DNA of 64,000 nucleotides, from contig OY970820.1 in NCBI GenBank assembly GCA_963853835.1, forward strand, positions 81,774,909 through 81,838,908, in the 5' to 3' direction. Under the pieces are notes generated by a model. That model was not told the DNA's origin. It saw nothing but the letters and a program-made list of their open reading frames with translations, and did no database searches. Both the position numbers and the translations under genes were made by a program. Shown here one piece after another: positions 36,960 through 48,689 of this stretch. This DNA comes from Calendula officinalis (taxonomy: Eukaryota > Streptophyta > Magnoliopsida > Asterales > Asteraceae). Within the stretch, counting starts at the first letter, position 1. Every line of letters begins with the position of its first letter.

Positions 36960-38848
36960 CTACGAGGGACGGGCGGAACTCTCTCCTATCCCCTCGGCTC
37001 CGGTAGGAAGTTTGGCAACTAAAGCCTTCAAATCTTCTAGGCTTACAACGCCTTCTTCAAAAGAACGGATGAGCTCGTAGTCAGGTGCTACCAGATCCTC
37101 GAAAAGACTCATTATCTTTGCCTGGGCCTGAGGGTGGTCATGAACAAGATTAAAATTTGCAAGAAGATCAGGATAAGCCCTTTGGGTGTCCACACATCCC
37201 TGATAACGCCCATACTTCAGACTCTCTTCCTGAAGGGCAGTGTTCCGGTTTACAAATTCATCGGAAGAAAGGAGCGACTCAAAAGCTCCAGGGATCCCTT
37301 TCTGAAGAACCCAACGCATATCTTCACGACCTTCAGCTATCTCCCTTTTAACCAAGTCAGAACTTGCTTCCGTCTCAACGAGCAGACGTTGGGTCTCCGA
37401 TAGTTGAAGGTCCTTCTCAACGAGAGAAGCCTCCAGTTCAGCGATTCGGGCGGCAGAAGATTTAGCTTGGTTCTCCAGCTCCAGTAGCTGCATATCTTTT
37501 GTCTCCAGGGACTGGCCTAAATTTTCATTTTCTGTGGAAAGACGACTGACGGATCCGGCAAGTTGGTTCTTCTCAAATTTCTCCTGTTCAAAAAGATTTT
37601 TTGCAGTTTTCATCAGTTCGGTTAATCGGGTGAACTCAGCATGATAACCTTGAGAGGCTTGCTCTTGTCGGGCTCTCTGAGTCTGGAGATCGGTCAACAA
37701 ATCAATGGTACTTAGCAACCCCGCCTTAGCTCTGAGAATGGCATCATCAGGGGTAAGTGTTATAATCTCCTTCATAAAAGGAGTCCCAGACTCCGGAGCC
37801 TCCAACGCAGCAGGAGCGGTAGTAAAACCAAAAGGAAGGGAAGCTGGGACGGTTTGTGGGCCTTGACCTTCCGATTTTTCTTTCAGCCCTTCCAAGGGCA
37901 AACTGGTAACAGCAACGGATGAGGAGCCACCAAAGGGAGCGAAACCTCCTGCAGAAAATAAAAGAGAAGGAGACATAAAATTCAAAAAAAAAAAAAAAAA
38001 GAAGAAAGCGGACGCATAGGTATAAAATATATGCCAGCTTTTACGTACCAGAAGAAGCAGGGTTAGGAACGTTTGATTGACTTTTGGCGGATTGAGGAGA
38101 TAACGAACCTTGCTCCAGAGCAGTAGATTGAACAGAAGAACTAAATAAACGACTGCCAAAACGAGCAACAGCGGAAGAAGTTGGACGAGTGGGAGGCTTT
38201 CGTCGCAGAACGATGGGCCCCTCAGAAGAAGATGATTGAGGGATTGTAATAACGGGAGCAGCAGAAGCAATTGAAGCAGACGTTTTGGGAGGCACGTGAG
38301 GAGGAACCAAGGATACATGTCCCGTCGGTATAGAGGCTTCAGAAACAAATGTTTGACCTATCGAACCTACAACAAAGAAATCATGGGTTAAATTCAAAAA
38401 AAAAAAAACATACGTATATCAAATATGTAGCAAAGGAAAATTGTCATACCTTCCGATGTAATTTTGGGCCGCTTCTGAGAAGGGGAAGCAGCATCTCCCC
38501 TTCCTCTCTTTTGACGAAGCCCTTTTGGTGTGGTTGTCAGAGTGCTAATGGAGCGAACCCTAGGGGGAATGGGGTTTTCAGTTTGAGAATCAGGAATCAT
38601 TGTCCCCTCAGTAGTGAAATCGAGACCAATGGAAGTAACTGGGGAGCTAACCTCTACTACACTTCGACCAGTGGCAGTATCCTTTTTGGCGGAATCAACG
38701 GATAGAGTTTCTTCGGAGCTAACATTCTCGATAACAGGAGCGGTGACAGGAGCAGGCCCTCCGTCGTCTACGGACACAGCGTTCTCCGGGTAAGATCCCT
38801 TAGGCATTCTTAAGCGGTGAAGGAGCGGAATAACCTCGCCGTTCAGTT

Positions 38849-39514
38849 TGTTGGAATATGCTTCACGCGTATAACATATAGTTATATGGCTAGTTGTTTG
38901 TGAGCCTAAAGGGTCACACACTTAAACACTAAACACCATTATATAATTAGTGTAATTAGTGTAATTACATTAATTATTAATATATATATATAAGCTATAA
39001 GCTTGTCTATCATAAGTTTAATATTAAAAGTTAATATTGAAACTTTCTTGTGGGCAAACTAGAAGAAACAAAAGATAGGGACTTGTGGGCAAATAAGACT
39101 AATGATTTATGGAAATCATTAAAGGATTGTAATGGCACCATTAAGAGATATAATGGTCCATAAACTCCCTTTTGACCACACCTCTTGGCCGTCCCTCTCT
39201 CTCACACTTTGTAGGTGTTTTGTTTTCTTTCTTTTGCTCTCAAAACTCTAGGACTAGCATCCATTACATTGGTGTTCTTGCAAGTGTTGTGTGGACTTGC
39301 TTTAGAGGTATTCCCCATTGGAATCCTTGGTTTCGGTTGCTCACAATATCCATCCGAATTCATCATTGATCAAAGGCAACTAGGGTATGATTCTTATACC
39401 ATTCTCTTTGATTTTTCTTTTAGTTTAATTGTATGATTGATATCAAGATCCTTTCATGGTGATAAATACTTTCCGCTGCGTTTTGTTAATTGTTTTAACC
39501 GAAAATCACCATTA
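38849..39514 (+). repeat. 5' LTR of the copia element
   Basis: The 666-bp repeat contains a TA microsatellite near 38980 one unit shorter than in the 3' LTR. Its open frames (from 39172) recur in the other LTR and are not genes. Confidence 0.92.
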
Positions 39515-39515
39515 G

Positions 39516-39530
39516 TGGTATCACGAGTCA
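39516..39530 (+). other. Primer-binding site of the copia element
   Basis: TGGTATCACGAGTCA lies one base after the LTR. It matches the initiator-Met tRNA site TGGTATCAGAGC apart from the last bases, as in other decayed copia copies. Confidence 0.7.
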
Positions 39531-41460
39531 TTATATTAATCATATAATTAGCTAGATTTTGTGAAAAGTGGCAAAAACCAAAGTTTTTTTTGGTGTTTTA
39601 AATTCCGATTTTTAATTTTTTTTTCGGTTTTTTTATAAATTAATGGGTTAAAATATGGTATTTTTGGAACCCTATTGTCACTTGTTACAAAATCAAATCA
39701 AAAAATTAATCTTGTTATTGTATTTTTTGATTATTTGGCTTGGAATTTAATTTTTAATTCCATTTTGTTGATATGGCAAAACATGTATTTTTGCCATATC
39801 CCAAGCCAAAGCCTTGTCAATTGTTGCTTGTTTGTGCAAACCGATGAAAGCCTAGACCGTTTGTGAATGAATGTGGTTGATGTTTGGTTGTTTGGTTGTT
39901 TTGGGAAAAGCCTTGTTTTTTGGCTTAATTGTTGTAGTTTGTTTCATTTTTTTTTCTTTTATTTTTGGTGCCATTTTTGGGGCAATTTGTAATGTAAAAG
40001 TAATAGAATAGATTGTATTTATTTTATCTTTTTATTGTAAATTGTTGACAAAAAATATTGAAGACTAATGAAGAAAACAACAAATTTCCGTCACAAAAGC
40101 GAGGGCTGTACGAAAACAGGTTTTCCAGAGGCATACGGACTCCGTTTTGGGCGATTCAAAAGCCTAAAATGCTTGCAAAGTCGTGGGCTACAACTTTCCA
40201 GAAGGCCGGGAAGACTAACGAAGACTCCTTCAGTGACTTTTCGGGCTTCGAAGTCTGCTGGAATTTTCTGGCAGATTGCATTTTTTCACAATTTTGGGTT
40301 CTACTTGCTCAAGAATGTCTTGGAGCAAGTGGGAGCCCACTGGGTTTATGTAGGCCCGTTTGGGTTCATATTGGCCCGTCCCCTAGTTTGACCCTTCGGT
40401 CCGTCGTGATGACTCACGTGACCGAACCTAGGATTTCATCGGTCGAGGTTTGCACAAAATTTGTTGCATGTTTTATTTATGTTTGTGGTTGTTTTCTTTT
40501 CCTATTAGATACAAGTAAATAAAACAATTAAAAATGTTTTTTGACACAAACATTAAAACATCCAAACATTTAATCATCGATAATTACTAGTTAATCATTG
40601 ATGATTAAACCTTTAATCTAAAATTGTTTTGAGATTAAACTAAGTTTAAATATGATTTGAAACTTAAAATAATAGTTAATCATTGATGATTAAACCTTTA
40701 ATCTAAAATTGTTTTGAGATTAAACTAAGTTTAAATACGATTTGAAACTTAAACCTTAATAATCGTTAAATGTTTTTACCGTTTATTAAACGACTTATGA
40801 AGTGATATGAATGAAGTACATGATTCATTCATATCTTAATAAAATTTTATTAATTAAAATTTAACATACCTAAAATTTAAGTCACGCCGTCCAATCGGTT
40901 GTAAATCACTTGCTTCTATTTTTGAATTCACGTGAGACGTGGTTTGAATCTAGATCCGAGGTCATTATTCTCTACGCGTGAGACCTAGAGCTATTTTGAC
41001 ATGATTTCACATTGGATGACTTAATCGAGTTAACGGTGAGACCTTGACTCGAGGCGACGATGCGACAAACATGCCACTTGACCCTAGATGCTTGTTCACT
41101 AGGTGCCATGAAGTCCCATACCTCTAAGAGTTGCACTTGTAATGCAATTGTTGATCGTCACCTACCTATTGGATCTATCACCTCTAGCAGATCAACTGAT
41201 GCGGTGATAGAAGCTCAATCGGATCTTAGCTTTTAATTAAAATTAATTGGGTAGTTAATTGATTAAAAGAAATTATTATTGAAAATACTATTTTTTGAAC
41301 TTTGGTTGTTATACAGATAACAACAACATCAAAACCTAAGTATCTCCACTCAAAAATCAGTTCTTGAAAACTGAAACTGACTAATATCAACTTTATCTTC
41401 TGATATCGAATTCTAAGGATTGTCCTTAGAGATGAGAAAGTTGATACACCTATAAGAGGC
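39531..41460 (+). other. Long untranslated leader of the copia element
   Basis: Nearly 2 kb separate the primer site from recognisable gag. It is T-rich in the first 500 bp and contains no protein family. The open frames at 40058-40522 are not recognised. An 85-bp tandem duplication lies at 40588-40757. Confidence 0.6.
40588..40757. repeat. 85-bp tandem duplication in copia leader
   Basis: The unit beginning tagttaatcattgatgatta occurs twice head to tail with a single mismatch visible (tatg versus tacg). Confidence 0.85.
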
Positions 41461-42130
41461 CTTACCTGAGGCACCTCCTGTCAGTGATTCTGCTGCTGTT
41501 CGTCAAGCCTTTACCGAAACGTTTAACGAACACCAAGAAGTTGCTACTCATATGCTTGTGAGCATGAACCCCGAGATTCGAAAGTACTTCGAGGAACTCA
41601 CAGCATATGACATGATAAGCGAGTTGAAAATGATATTTCAACAAAAAGGCAGAACTTGAACTGTTCAAAACAGTTAAAGCATTCCACGCTTGCAATCAGG
41701 AGGACGGCCAATCAGTTAGCACTTACATCTTGAATATGTAATGCTATCTTGATCCAATGGAACGTCTTGGTTAACCCTTACCACAAGTTCTTGGAATGAG
41801 CTTGATTCTTACCTCACTATCCAAGGACTATGACCAGTTTGAAAAGTGATTTAAAAGTACATAGCATGGGGAAGACAATCGTTGAACATGCTATGGTAAA
41901 ACTGGTTAAGCAAGGGTTACCCAATACTTTTCTTGCAATCAGGGAAGGTAAACCGCAAGCACAAGGCAAGAGTCTAGGTAAGGGTAAGCTAGTTTACTTT
42001 TCCAAACCTACGATTCCCCCACCTGCTAAAAAGGAGCACCCTGCAAAGGATATTTCTTGCCATCATTGCGATGAAACTGGCCATTGAAGGAGGAATTGTC
42101 CTGCCTACGTGGCAGAGTTGATGAAGGACA
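41461..42130 (+). pseudogene. gag: copia gag remnant with zinc knuckle
   Basis: Fragments in shifting frames read FTETFNEHQEVATHMLVSMN, then SLSKDYDQF and MGKTIVEHAMVKL, as in UBN2-type copia gag. The zinc knuckle reads CHHCDETGH, a stop codon, then RRNC at 42059-42100. The conserved tryptophan between H and R has become TGA. Further stops precede it near 41659 and 41740. Confidence 0.85.
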
Positions 42131-44736
42131 AATGTGTTCTAGTTAGCACATTAGGTATCTTCATTATAGAACTCTATACTTTTCGTGATAAATCTTGAGT
42201 GTATGACACTAGTTGTGGAACTCACATTTACACAAATGTGCAAGATTGAATGTGAAGTAGAAAGCTAAATGAATGGAAGCTGTGATCTTATCCTTCCTAA
42301 TGCGTTAATTATTGTTTTGAACAATTATCAATTATGCATTGTTTAGCTTTATCGTTTGTTGAATAATGGATTATGATATTTTGTTTTATGAAAAATAACA
42401 TTTTTTTATAACTATTCATTGTAATAGTATGTTTGAAATTAATATGCATGATCCTAATTCAAACGATAGTTCTATATACAAATGTAGCACTCAAGAATCC
42501 AAATTGGTTTGGATTCTACTTACCTAGATCATCGTCATCTTTTCCACATAAACAAGAAACGCATTTTGATACTAAAACTCGACGGGCTTCTTTACAAATG
42601 ATTATGAATCATTTAAAATGCCTCTCTTGTATATTATGGAAAGATAACAAGAAAGCTTTTCTCCCAAGTTGGCGAAAGAGCTACAAATCTACTTGGACTC
42701 ATACATACTGATGTATGTGGCCCTTTTAGAACTAAGACTAGGGAAGGTGCCACCTACTTTCACTGATGATATCATTCGATGTGGTTATGTTTACTTGATT
42801 AAACATCAACATGGAAGCTTTAATGATATCAGTCGCTATGGTTATGTTTACTTGATTAGACATAAACATGAAATCTTTGAAACGTTCAAAGCTTTCTAAA
42901 GTAAAAGTAGAAAATCAACTTAGCAAGACAACAAAGGCTTTCAGTCCTGATTAAGGATGAAAGTACATGAGTCAAGAGTTTCCAGATCATCCCTCACATC
43001 GTGAGATTATCTCACAATTCACTCTTTCATACACTCCACAAGATAATGGTGCGTCTGGAAGGAGACATCGGACCCTGTATGACATGGTGCGATCTATGAT
43101 GAGTCCTACTACTCTTACACTATCCTTTTGAGGGGCATGCACTGAAGTCTGCTGCTCGAATACTTGATATGGTTCCAACCAAAAGGTTAAAAAGACACCA
43201 TATGAGATATGGCGTGGGAAAATCCCTAATTTGTCTTACTTGAGGATCTGGGGTTGTGAGGATCTCGTGGAACGAGACATGCCGAACAAACTTGAGCCCA
43301 TATCTATCAAGTATATCTTCGATTACTATTTTACTTCCCAACTGAGAACAAATGGTTGTTACTCGGTATGCTGAGTTTCTTGAGAACAGTCTCATTTCAC
43401 AAAGCAAGTGGGAGCACTATAGACTTTGACAAGATTCAAAGTGAAGATACACAACCTTCTGGTAACACTAGCAAATATCATTCTGAGGCTGGACATATAG
43501 ATGTTGGACCACAGGATGATGTTGTTCCCATTCATAGATCCGCAAGGACACTTCATGCACCTGAACGATATAGATTTATGTCGATGCTGAGGAGCAAGTT
43601 TCGAGGATCATTATGAACCCCCTAACTATCAAGTTGCATTATCGAATTTTGAATTCGAAAAATGACTTGAAGCTATGAATGCGAAAATAAAATCCATGAG
43701 AGACAATCAAGTTTTGAACTTAGTTGATCTTTCTCAAAACAGTAAGACTGTTGACATGGATGAAAATATACACACCTATAAATCTCTCATAGTAGCAAAA
43801 GGTTACACTCAATCCTACTGGATTGACAATGATGAAACCTTCTCGCCTGTTACTAAAGACATTAGGATTTTTATAGCCAAAGTAGTGTACTATGACTATG
43901 AAATTTGGTTGATGATGAAATCAAAACGTTTGTTTCACCTAAAACCCAAACTGAGTATGTGTATATATGAAAGCTAGTGGGAGCGTTGTCGTTTCTCAAG
44001 TCATACATGTTGATGACATTTCACTCATGTGAAACAATATACCATGCTACAAGATGAAAATCCTGGCTTGAAAAATGTTTCGACATGATGGATTGTAGGG
44101 ACACGACATACATACTTGAAGTAAAGATCTATAATGATAGATCAAAGCGGTTAATTGGTTTAAGTCAAAGTGCTTACATTGACAAAATTCTAAATGGTTT
44201 AGAGTGGTACTCCCAAACGAGGAAGTCCTCGTATGCCACACAATGTAAACTTGAGTGAGACTCAAGGACCTTCCACACCTGATGTGGTGAAGCGGATGAA
44301 TGTAATCCCCTATGAATCGGCTATTTCATTCATCATGTACGCTGTAAGGAGCACTAGGCCAAATGTAACGTCCTTAGGGGACCTTACTAGAAAATACCAA
44401 CAGAATCCATGAGAGAGTCACTGGATTGCTGTTAAGAACACATTGAAGTATTTTGAAATACTAGATATATGTTCCTTGGCTATGGTGGAGATACTGAACT
44501 GAAACTAAGTATACTTGCTATACTTGTGTTGGTTTTGAAATAGGTCGTGATAACGCTAGATCCTATTTACGAAGGTTCACTACATTCGAATGATTTATCG
44601 AGATATGTGAAATTCGTACACTTAATGTTCAAACAGATAACTAACTAGCTGATGCTTTATCAAACTCAATGTCTTGTACCAAACATCTTGAATATGTATT
44701 GAACATTGGAGTTCGACAAGCTAGTAGTTTCATGTA
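42131..44736 (+). pseudogene. pol: copia pol remnants (integrase, RT, RNase H)
   Basis: Integrase pieces include DDISRYGYVYLIRHKH at 42817-42870 and TPYEIWRGKIPNLSYLRIWG near 43196-43255. RT pieces include a VAKGYTQ-type motif near 43795-43812 and FSPVTKDIRIF near 43843-43875. RNase H ends with a LADALSNSMSCTKHLEYVLN stretch and RQASSF near 44648-44734. Frames change every 100-300 bp and stops are frequent, and the RT catalytic centre cannot be read. The whole is non-functional. Length is shorter than an intact copia pol, so deletions are present too. Confidence 0.82.
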
Positions 44737-45580
44737 AATCTGTTTTAGTATTTGGATAATGGAGCTGTGAGCAGTTTATATTGGAATAAATTGATATATT
44801 TGATATGATCGTTTTTATATGAATATCTACTGTGTTCTATATTTGCATGTTTATATCCTTGAATATTTACTGTGTTTTATATTCTAAATTGTCCATTGTC
44901 ATATTAATAATATGGGAATATTATCAAGACAAATCTGAGGGCATTGATGACATTATCTTAGTATGACTAAGGATAATGAAATCAAACTCACATGTTGTTC
45001 ATAATGATGCACAACTGGACTGACCCAACCTATGAGAAATCACTTCCTGGATTTATGTCACAAGTGAATCTCACAAAGGCTTTGTCACTTATCCTCTGAC
45101 TTGAGATGCAAGTTGGTTTGTGTATGTAGAGGGGCAAACTTTGATATGGTTAAACGCTGACCTGAATAAGGCTGCTATAACAACCATTATCGGGTTTGTC
45201 ATTAAGCATATGACAGACACGTGCAGTCAACAAAGAATTTGTTCCTCCACGCATGTGGATTAGATACTACTGGGCCCCTCGATGATTTGAATAGATGTAT
45301 GTGTGGCCACACCCAAAAGGTAATCAAGATGAATCTTGATTGGTTTTGGTAATCTACTTCAATGTATAGATCGAGAAACAGAATCGTTGAAATTTTAGAT
45401 TGACATTAATCCTTGTCTAAAATTCAACATAGTATCAGTAACAAAAGGATAACTGCTCGAAAAACTTTGAACAAAGATTTTATGAAACTCCTCATGTACT
45501 CCTAGGGGCATTGGCGGGTTGCTAGACTCTAACCTTTGCTTGTATAACTACTTGATGTTATCACGTGCGCAAGTGGGAGC
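44737..45580 (+). other. 3' untranslated part of the copia element
   Basis: AT-rich sequence without a coding signal leads to the purine tract AAGTGGGAGC at 45571-45580, directly before the 3' LTR. No additional gene is present. Confidence 0.6.
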
Positions 45581-46248
45581 TGTTGGAATATGCTTCACGC
45601 GTATAACATATAGTTATATGGCTAGTTGTTTGTGAGCCTAAAGGGTCACACACTTAAACACTAAACACCATTATATAATTAGTGTAATTAGTGTAATTAC
45701 ATTAATTATTAATATATATATATATAAGCTATAAGCTTGTCTATCATAAGTTTAATATTAAAAGTTAATATTGAAACTTTCTTGTGGGCAAACTAGAAGA
45801 AACAAAAGATAGGGACTTGTGGGCAAATAAGACTAATGATTTATGGAAATCATTAAAGGATTGTAATGGCACCATTAAGAGATATAATGGTCCATAAACT
45901 CCCTTTTGACCACACCTCTTGGCCGTCCCTCTCTCTCACACTTTGTAGGTGTTTTGTTTTCTTTCTTTTGCTCTCAAAACTCTAGGACTAGCATCCATTA
46001 CATTGGTGTTCTTGCAAGTGTTGTGTGGACTTGCTTTAGAGGTATTCCCCATTGGAATCCTTGGTTTCGGTTGCTCACAATATCCATCTGAATTCATCAT
46101 TGATCAAAGGCAACTAGGGTATGATTCTTATACCATTCTCTTTGATTTTTCTTTTAGTTTAATTGTATGATTGATATCAAGATCCTTTCATGGTGATAAA
46201 TACTTTCCGCTGCGTTTTGTTAATTGTTTTAACCGAAAATCACCATTA
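45581..46248 (+). repeat. 3' LTR of the copia element
   Basis: The 668-bp repeat is identical to the 5' LTR apart from one extra TA and one C/T difference near 46088. Confidence 0.92.
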
Positions 46249-47045
46249 CAGTTTCCATAAGGGACGAATGCCTCTAGACGCATAGAAGGGGCTTAGGTCA
46301 GCCATTCCAAGGAGCACCTCATCCGGATCCTCCCACTCTACTTGGGCAGCAGTAAGACTCGTTATATATTCGGCCTCGTGGTCAGACAACTCGGGGGCCG
46401 GATCAGAAGGACGACCAACGACTCTCCCCCAAGGTAGAGAAATACCATGAAACGCTGAACGGTTCACGTAAACAAATTGAAATTTCCAATCATGAATCGA
46501 ATCCCTCAGTCCGGTGATTCGCTCACTCTGACCAGGGCGAAGGGCGAATATAGCCCAATCGCCACGACCAGTAACAATGTAGAAATGGCGAAATAATTTG
46601 GCGGAAGGAGGAATGTCTAAACCACGACAGAGCAGGATGAAACCAATGATCTTTCGGAAAGAGTTGGGAACAAGTTGGGCGATATGAATACCCAGATCTT
46701 GGAGCAGAACCAAAATAAAATCATCAAGGGGAAAACGCAAACCTCCTTGAAGATACTGGAGGTATATGGGCTCATAACCATCAGGACCCACCTTATGGTT
46801 TCACCCGCATGAGGAATTCGAAGATCGAAGCGGGGATCAACGTGGTAATCACGGACGATTTGTGGAAGATCACTGGGGGATAGATTGCAGAAGGTATTGA
46901 AAGCGGTTCTTTTCTCCTTGGGTGCTTTCTCGGCCTTCTCTCGACTCTGCTTATCTTTCTTCATAGTTGTAAGGAATTTTGAACAAAGACAAAGGGGGAA
47001 TACTGTGGGAAGTAGAAAAGAAGATGGTGAAGGAAAGTAAAGCAA
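46249..47045 (-). pseudogene. aORF exon 1, 5' portion, frameshifted
   Basis: The portion encodes a lysine-rich N-terminus, then LSPSDLPQIVRDYHVDPRF. After a frame change near 46800 come YLQGGLRFPLDDFILVLL and PSAKLFRHFYIV, the conserved core of this antisense protein family. One base appears to be missing at the frame change. The likely antisense promoter is the roughly 280 bp between 46964 and the 3' LTR, or the LTR itself; no clear TATA box stands out. Confidence 0.75.
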
Positions 47046-47245
47046 CTTATGCGGTTATAAGTAAGGGAGGGATATTAAGGGGCGTGAAGGTTGGAAGTGA
47101 CAGATAACGGCCATATTTGGAAGTTTATGGAATAACGGTAACCTTCGCCAAACGGTTAAAATTCTCCCATAAACAAGCAAGCGACGAAAGATCAAATTAG
47201 AACCAATTTACTCGAATACGTAAAATACTTCTAATCTGAGGGACT

Positions 47246-47825
47246 TAATGAGGTATGGTACGAACCTCTCTACACCCGGACGCCGGATGCCGTAGACAGA
47301 CGGACCGAACCGAATGCCGATTGAGCGAAGGACCGGAGCGTAGTCATCATTAGGATCAAGTCCCAAAGACCTGATCAGGCGTGTCCGGGTTTTAGGGAAA
47401 AGCCATCCTAGAGCCACGCTTGCATTAAATGAAAGTAAGGCTTGACTCTGACTAGCGCCATGGTCCGGTGGATAAGCGGCGGATAGACAGAGAACCGGAG
47501 GATAATGAAGGCTACGGACCAGAGACCATGCTCTACTTTCCCGCTTTTAAGGATCTGCTCTCTTTTCCCGCTTAAGAGAACTCCATAAATAGAAGGTAAA
47601 CTTCAATACATGAGGCATTCAATACTTATCATTTATTACTCTCACCTACATTTGCCCTCCTCGACCCCTATACGACCTTACGTCGATCATATTGACTTAC
47701 TTAAGCATCGGAGTGTCCTTCCGGAAACCCCTTCCGGAGGACTTCTGACTTAGGGTTGCTAGTGATTTCAGGTACCACTCATACAGGATCGTCCGAACCG
47801 AAGCCCTCGAAATCAGGACGCAACA
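47246..47825 (+). repeat. 3' LTR of the Retand-type element
   Basis: The 580-bp repeat matches the 5' LTR with four differences. It is preceded by ctgagggact, a weak polypurine tract, and followed by the TGTGT duplication and then the rest of the host intron. Confidence 0.92.
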
Positions 47826-47845
47826 TGTGTTTTATATATTGACAG

Positions 47846-48689
47846 ATAATGCCCAACTTGAAATATATAAGTTTGAAGTGCCTCCAGATGCCCAAATATC
47901 GTGAGGTTGAGTTTGTGATAACTTGGTGAAGGTTCATGAATCCGTTGGATCTCTGGTTTACTTGTATTTGTTAAGTTGCAAGAATCTCAAGAGTCTCCCC
48001 TCCAAGCTTGAGATGAAATCTTTAAAGACCCTCGATCTCACTCTTGAAAGACTCCCAGAATTCTCGCCATGTATGGTTAAACTATCACGCATACATTTGT
48101 CTTCTTGTTAGATCTCTAATGCCATCATCGATTAGATACATCTCTAATCTAAGAGAGTTGTCAATCAAAAATTGTTAACAACATTCCAAACTCAATTTAT
48201 GAGTTAAAGCATCTCAAGTGCCTTAAGTGTCAAAAATTTCCTGACGAGCTTGGAAAAGTTAGAAATGCTTAAGCTATATTCCTTGGAGGAGATCAAGCAC
48301 GGTGTTTTAGTTTTCATTCTTTGATAAATTTGTGCTCATTAAGAAATTTAAACCTCGAGTTGATACAAATCCGAGAACAAGACTTCCCTAAAGATCTTCA
48401 TCAACTTTCCGCATTGGAAGTTTTAAATCTAAGTGGCAACTCAAAACTAAGCCAGTTACCTGCAAGCATCTCACACTTATCTTGTCTTAAACACCTTAAC
48501 TTGTTGCCAGCTTCAAGATCTGTTCGGGCTTCCATTAGGAATACAGGTAGTGGAGGCAAATGAATGTATCTCGCTTGAAGATCTAACAGTAAAGTATGAA
48601 ATGTTGTATAATGTACTTGCAAGAAACTTATTGAGAATGAACAGAGCAAAAGATATCTTGACAAGATCTTGAAGCAATCTTTCCTAAAG
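47846..48689 (+). pseudogene. LRR exon of the resistance pseudogene
   Basis: The exon follows an AG at 47844-47845. It reads IMPNLKYISLK, then after a frame change HESVGSLVYLYLLSCKNLKS and LPEFSPCMVKLSRIHLSSC. Later comes SALEVLNLSGNSKLSQLPAS, and the end lies in another frame (EANECISLEDLTVKYEML). At least three frame changes or stops occur. The donor is AAAG/GTAGCC at 48689/48690. Confidence 0.82.

Larger units (their letters stand above)
38849..46248 (+). mobile_element. Ty1-copia element with decayed interior, nested in the antisense gene
   Basis: LTRs of 666 bp (38849-39514) and 668 bp (45581-46248) start TGTTGGAATATG and end AATCACCATTA. The duplication CAGTT lies at 38844-38848 and 46249-46253. 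A tRNA-Met-like primer site (TGGTATCACGAG) follows the 5' LTR, and a purine tract (AAGTGGGAGC) precedes the 3' LTR. The interior carries gag, integrase, RT and RNase H remnants in copia order, all with many stops and frameshifts. The LTRs differ by one substitution and one TA unit. A recently moved copy with dead genes must have used proteins from another element. Confidence 0.92.
36960..46964 (-). pseudogene. Antisense spliced gene (aORF) of the Retand-type element, Transposase_28-like
   Basis: The gene starts at ATG 46962-46964 (MKKDKQSREKAEKAPKEK). Exon 1 runs to 46249, is interrupted by the copia element, and resumes at 38848 down to 38450. Exon 2 is 38366-38049 and exon 3 37948-36960. 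Donors GTATGA and GTACGT, acceptors TTGTAG and CTGCAG, and matching phases support splicing. Removing the copia element and one CAGTT restores the frame exactly (RPLWKL then NGEVIPLLHRL). The N-terminal part resembles the Putative gypsy-type transposon family (Pfam Transposase_28). The C-terminal part (from about 37750 down) has coiled-coil heptads. One frameshift near 46800 also breaks it. Function is unknown; maize Grande gene 23 is the closest precedent known to me. Confidence 0.8.
20278..47825 (+). mobile_element. Tat/Retand-type Ty3-gypsy LTR retrotransposon, host of two nested insertions
   Basis: Two 580-bp LTRs (20278-20857 and 47246-47825) enclose gag, protease, RT, RNase H, a second RNase H and integrase in gypsy order, plus an antisense gene near the 3' LTR. 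The 5-bp target duplication TGTGT lies at 20273-20277 and 47826-47830. The LTRs start TAATGAGG rather than TG if the duplication is taken at face value. They differ at four positions by eye. Without the nested elements (10,399 and 7,400 bp plus one copy of each duplication) the element is about 9.7 kb. Its higher GC content contrasts with the host DNA. Frame lesions in gag-pol make it non-autonomous. Confidence 0.93.

Noticed and set aside
39172..39436. Two overlapping open frames that recur at 45906-46170
   Set aside because: They lie inside both copia LTRs and are not genes.
36960..47045. Envelope-like gene in the third-ORF position
   Set aside because: The ORF is antisense to pol, is intron-bearing and lacks a signal peptide or membrane segment, so it is the known type of Tat antisense ORF instead.
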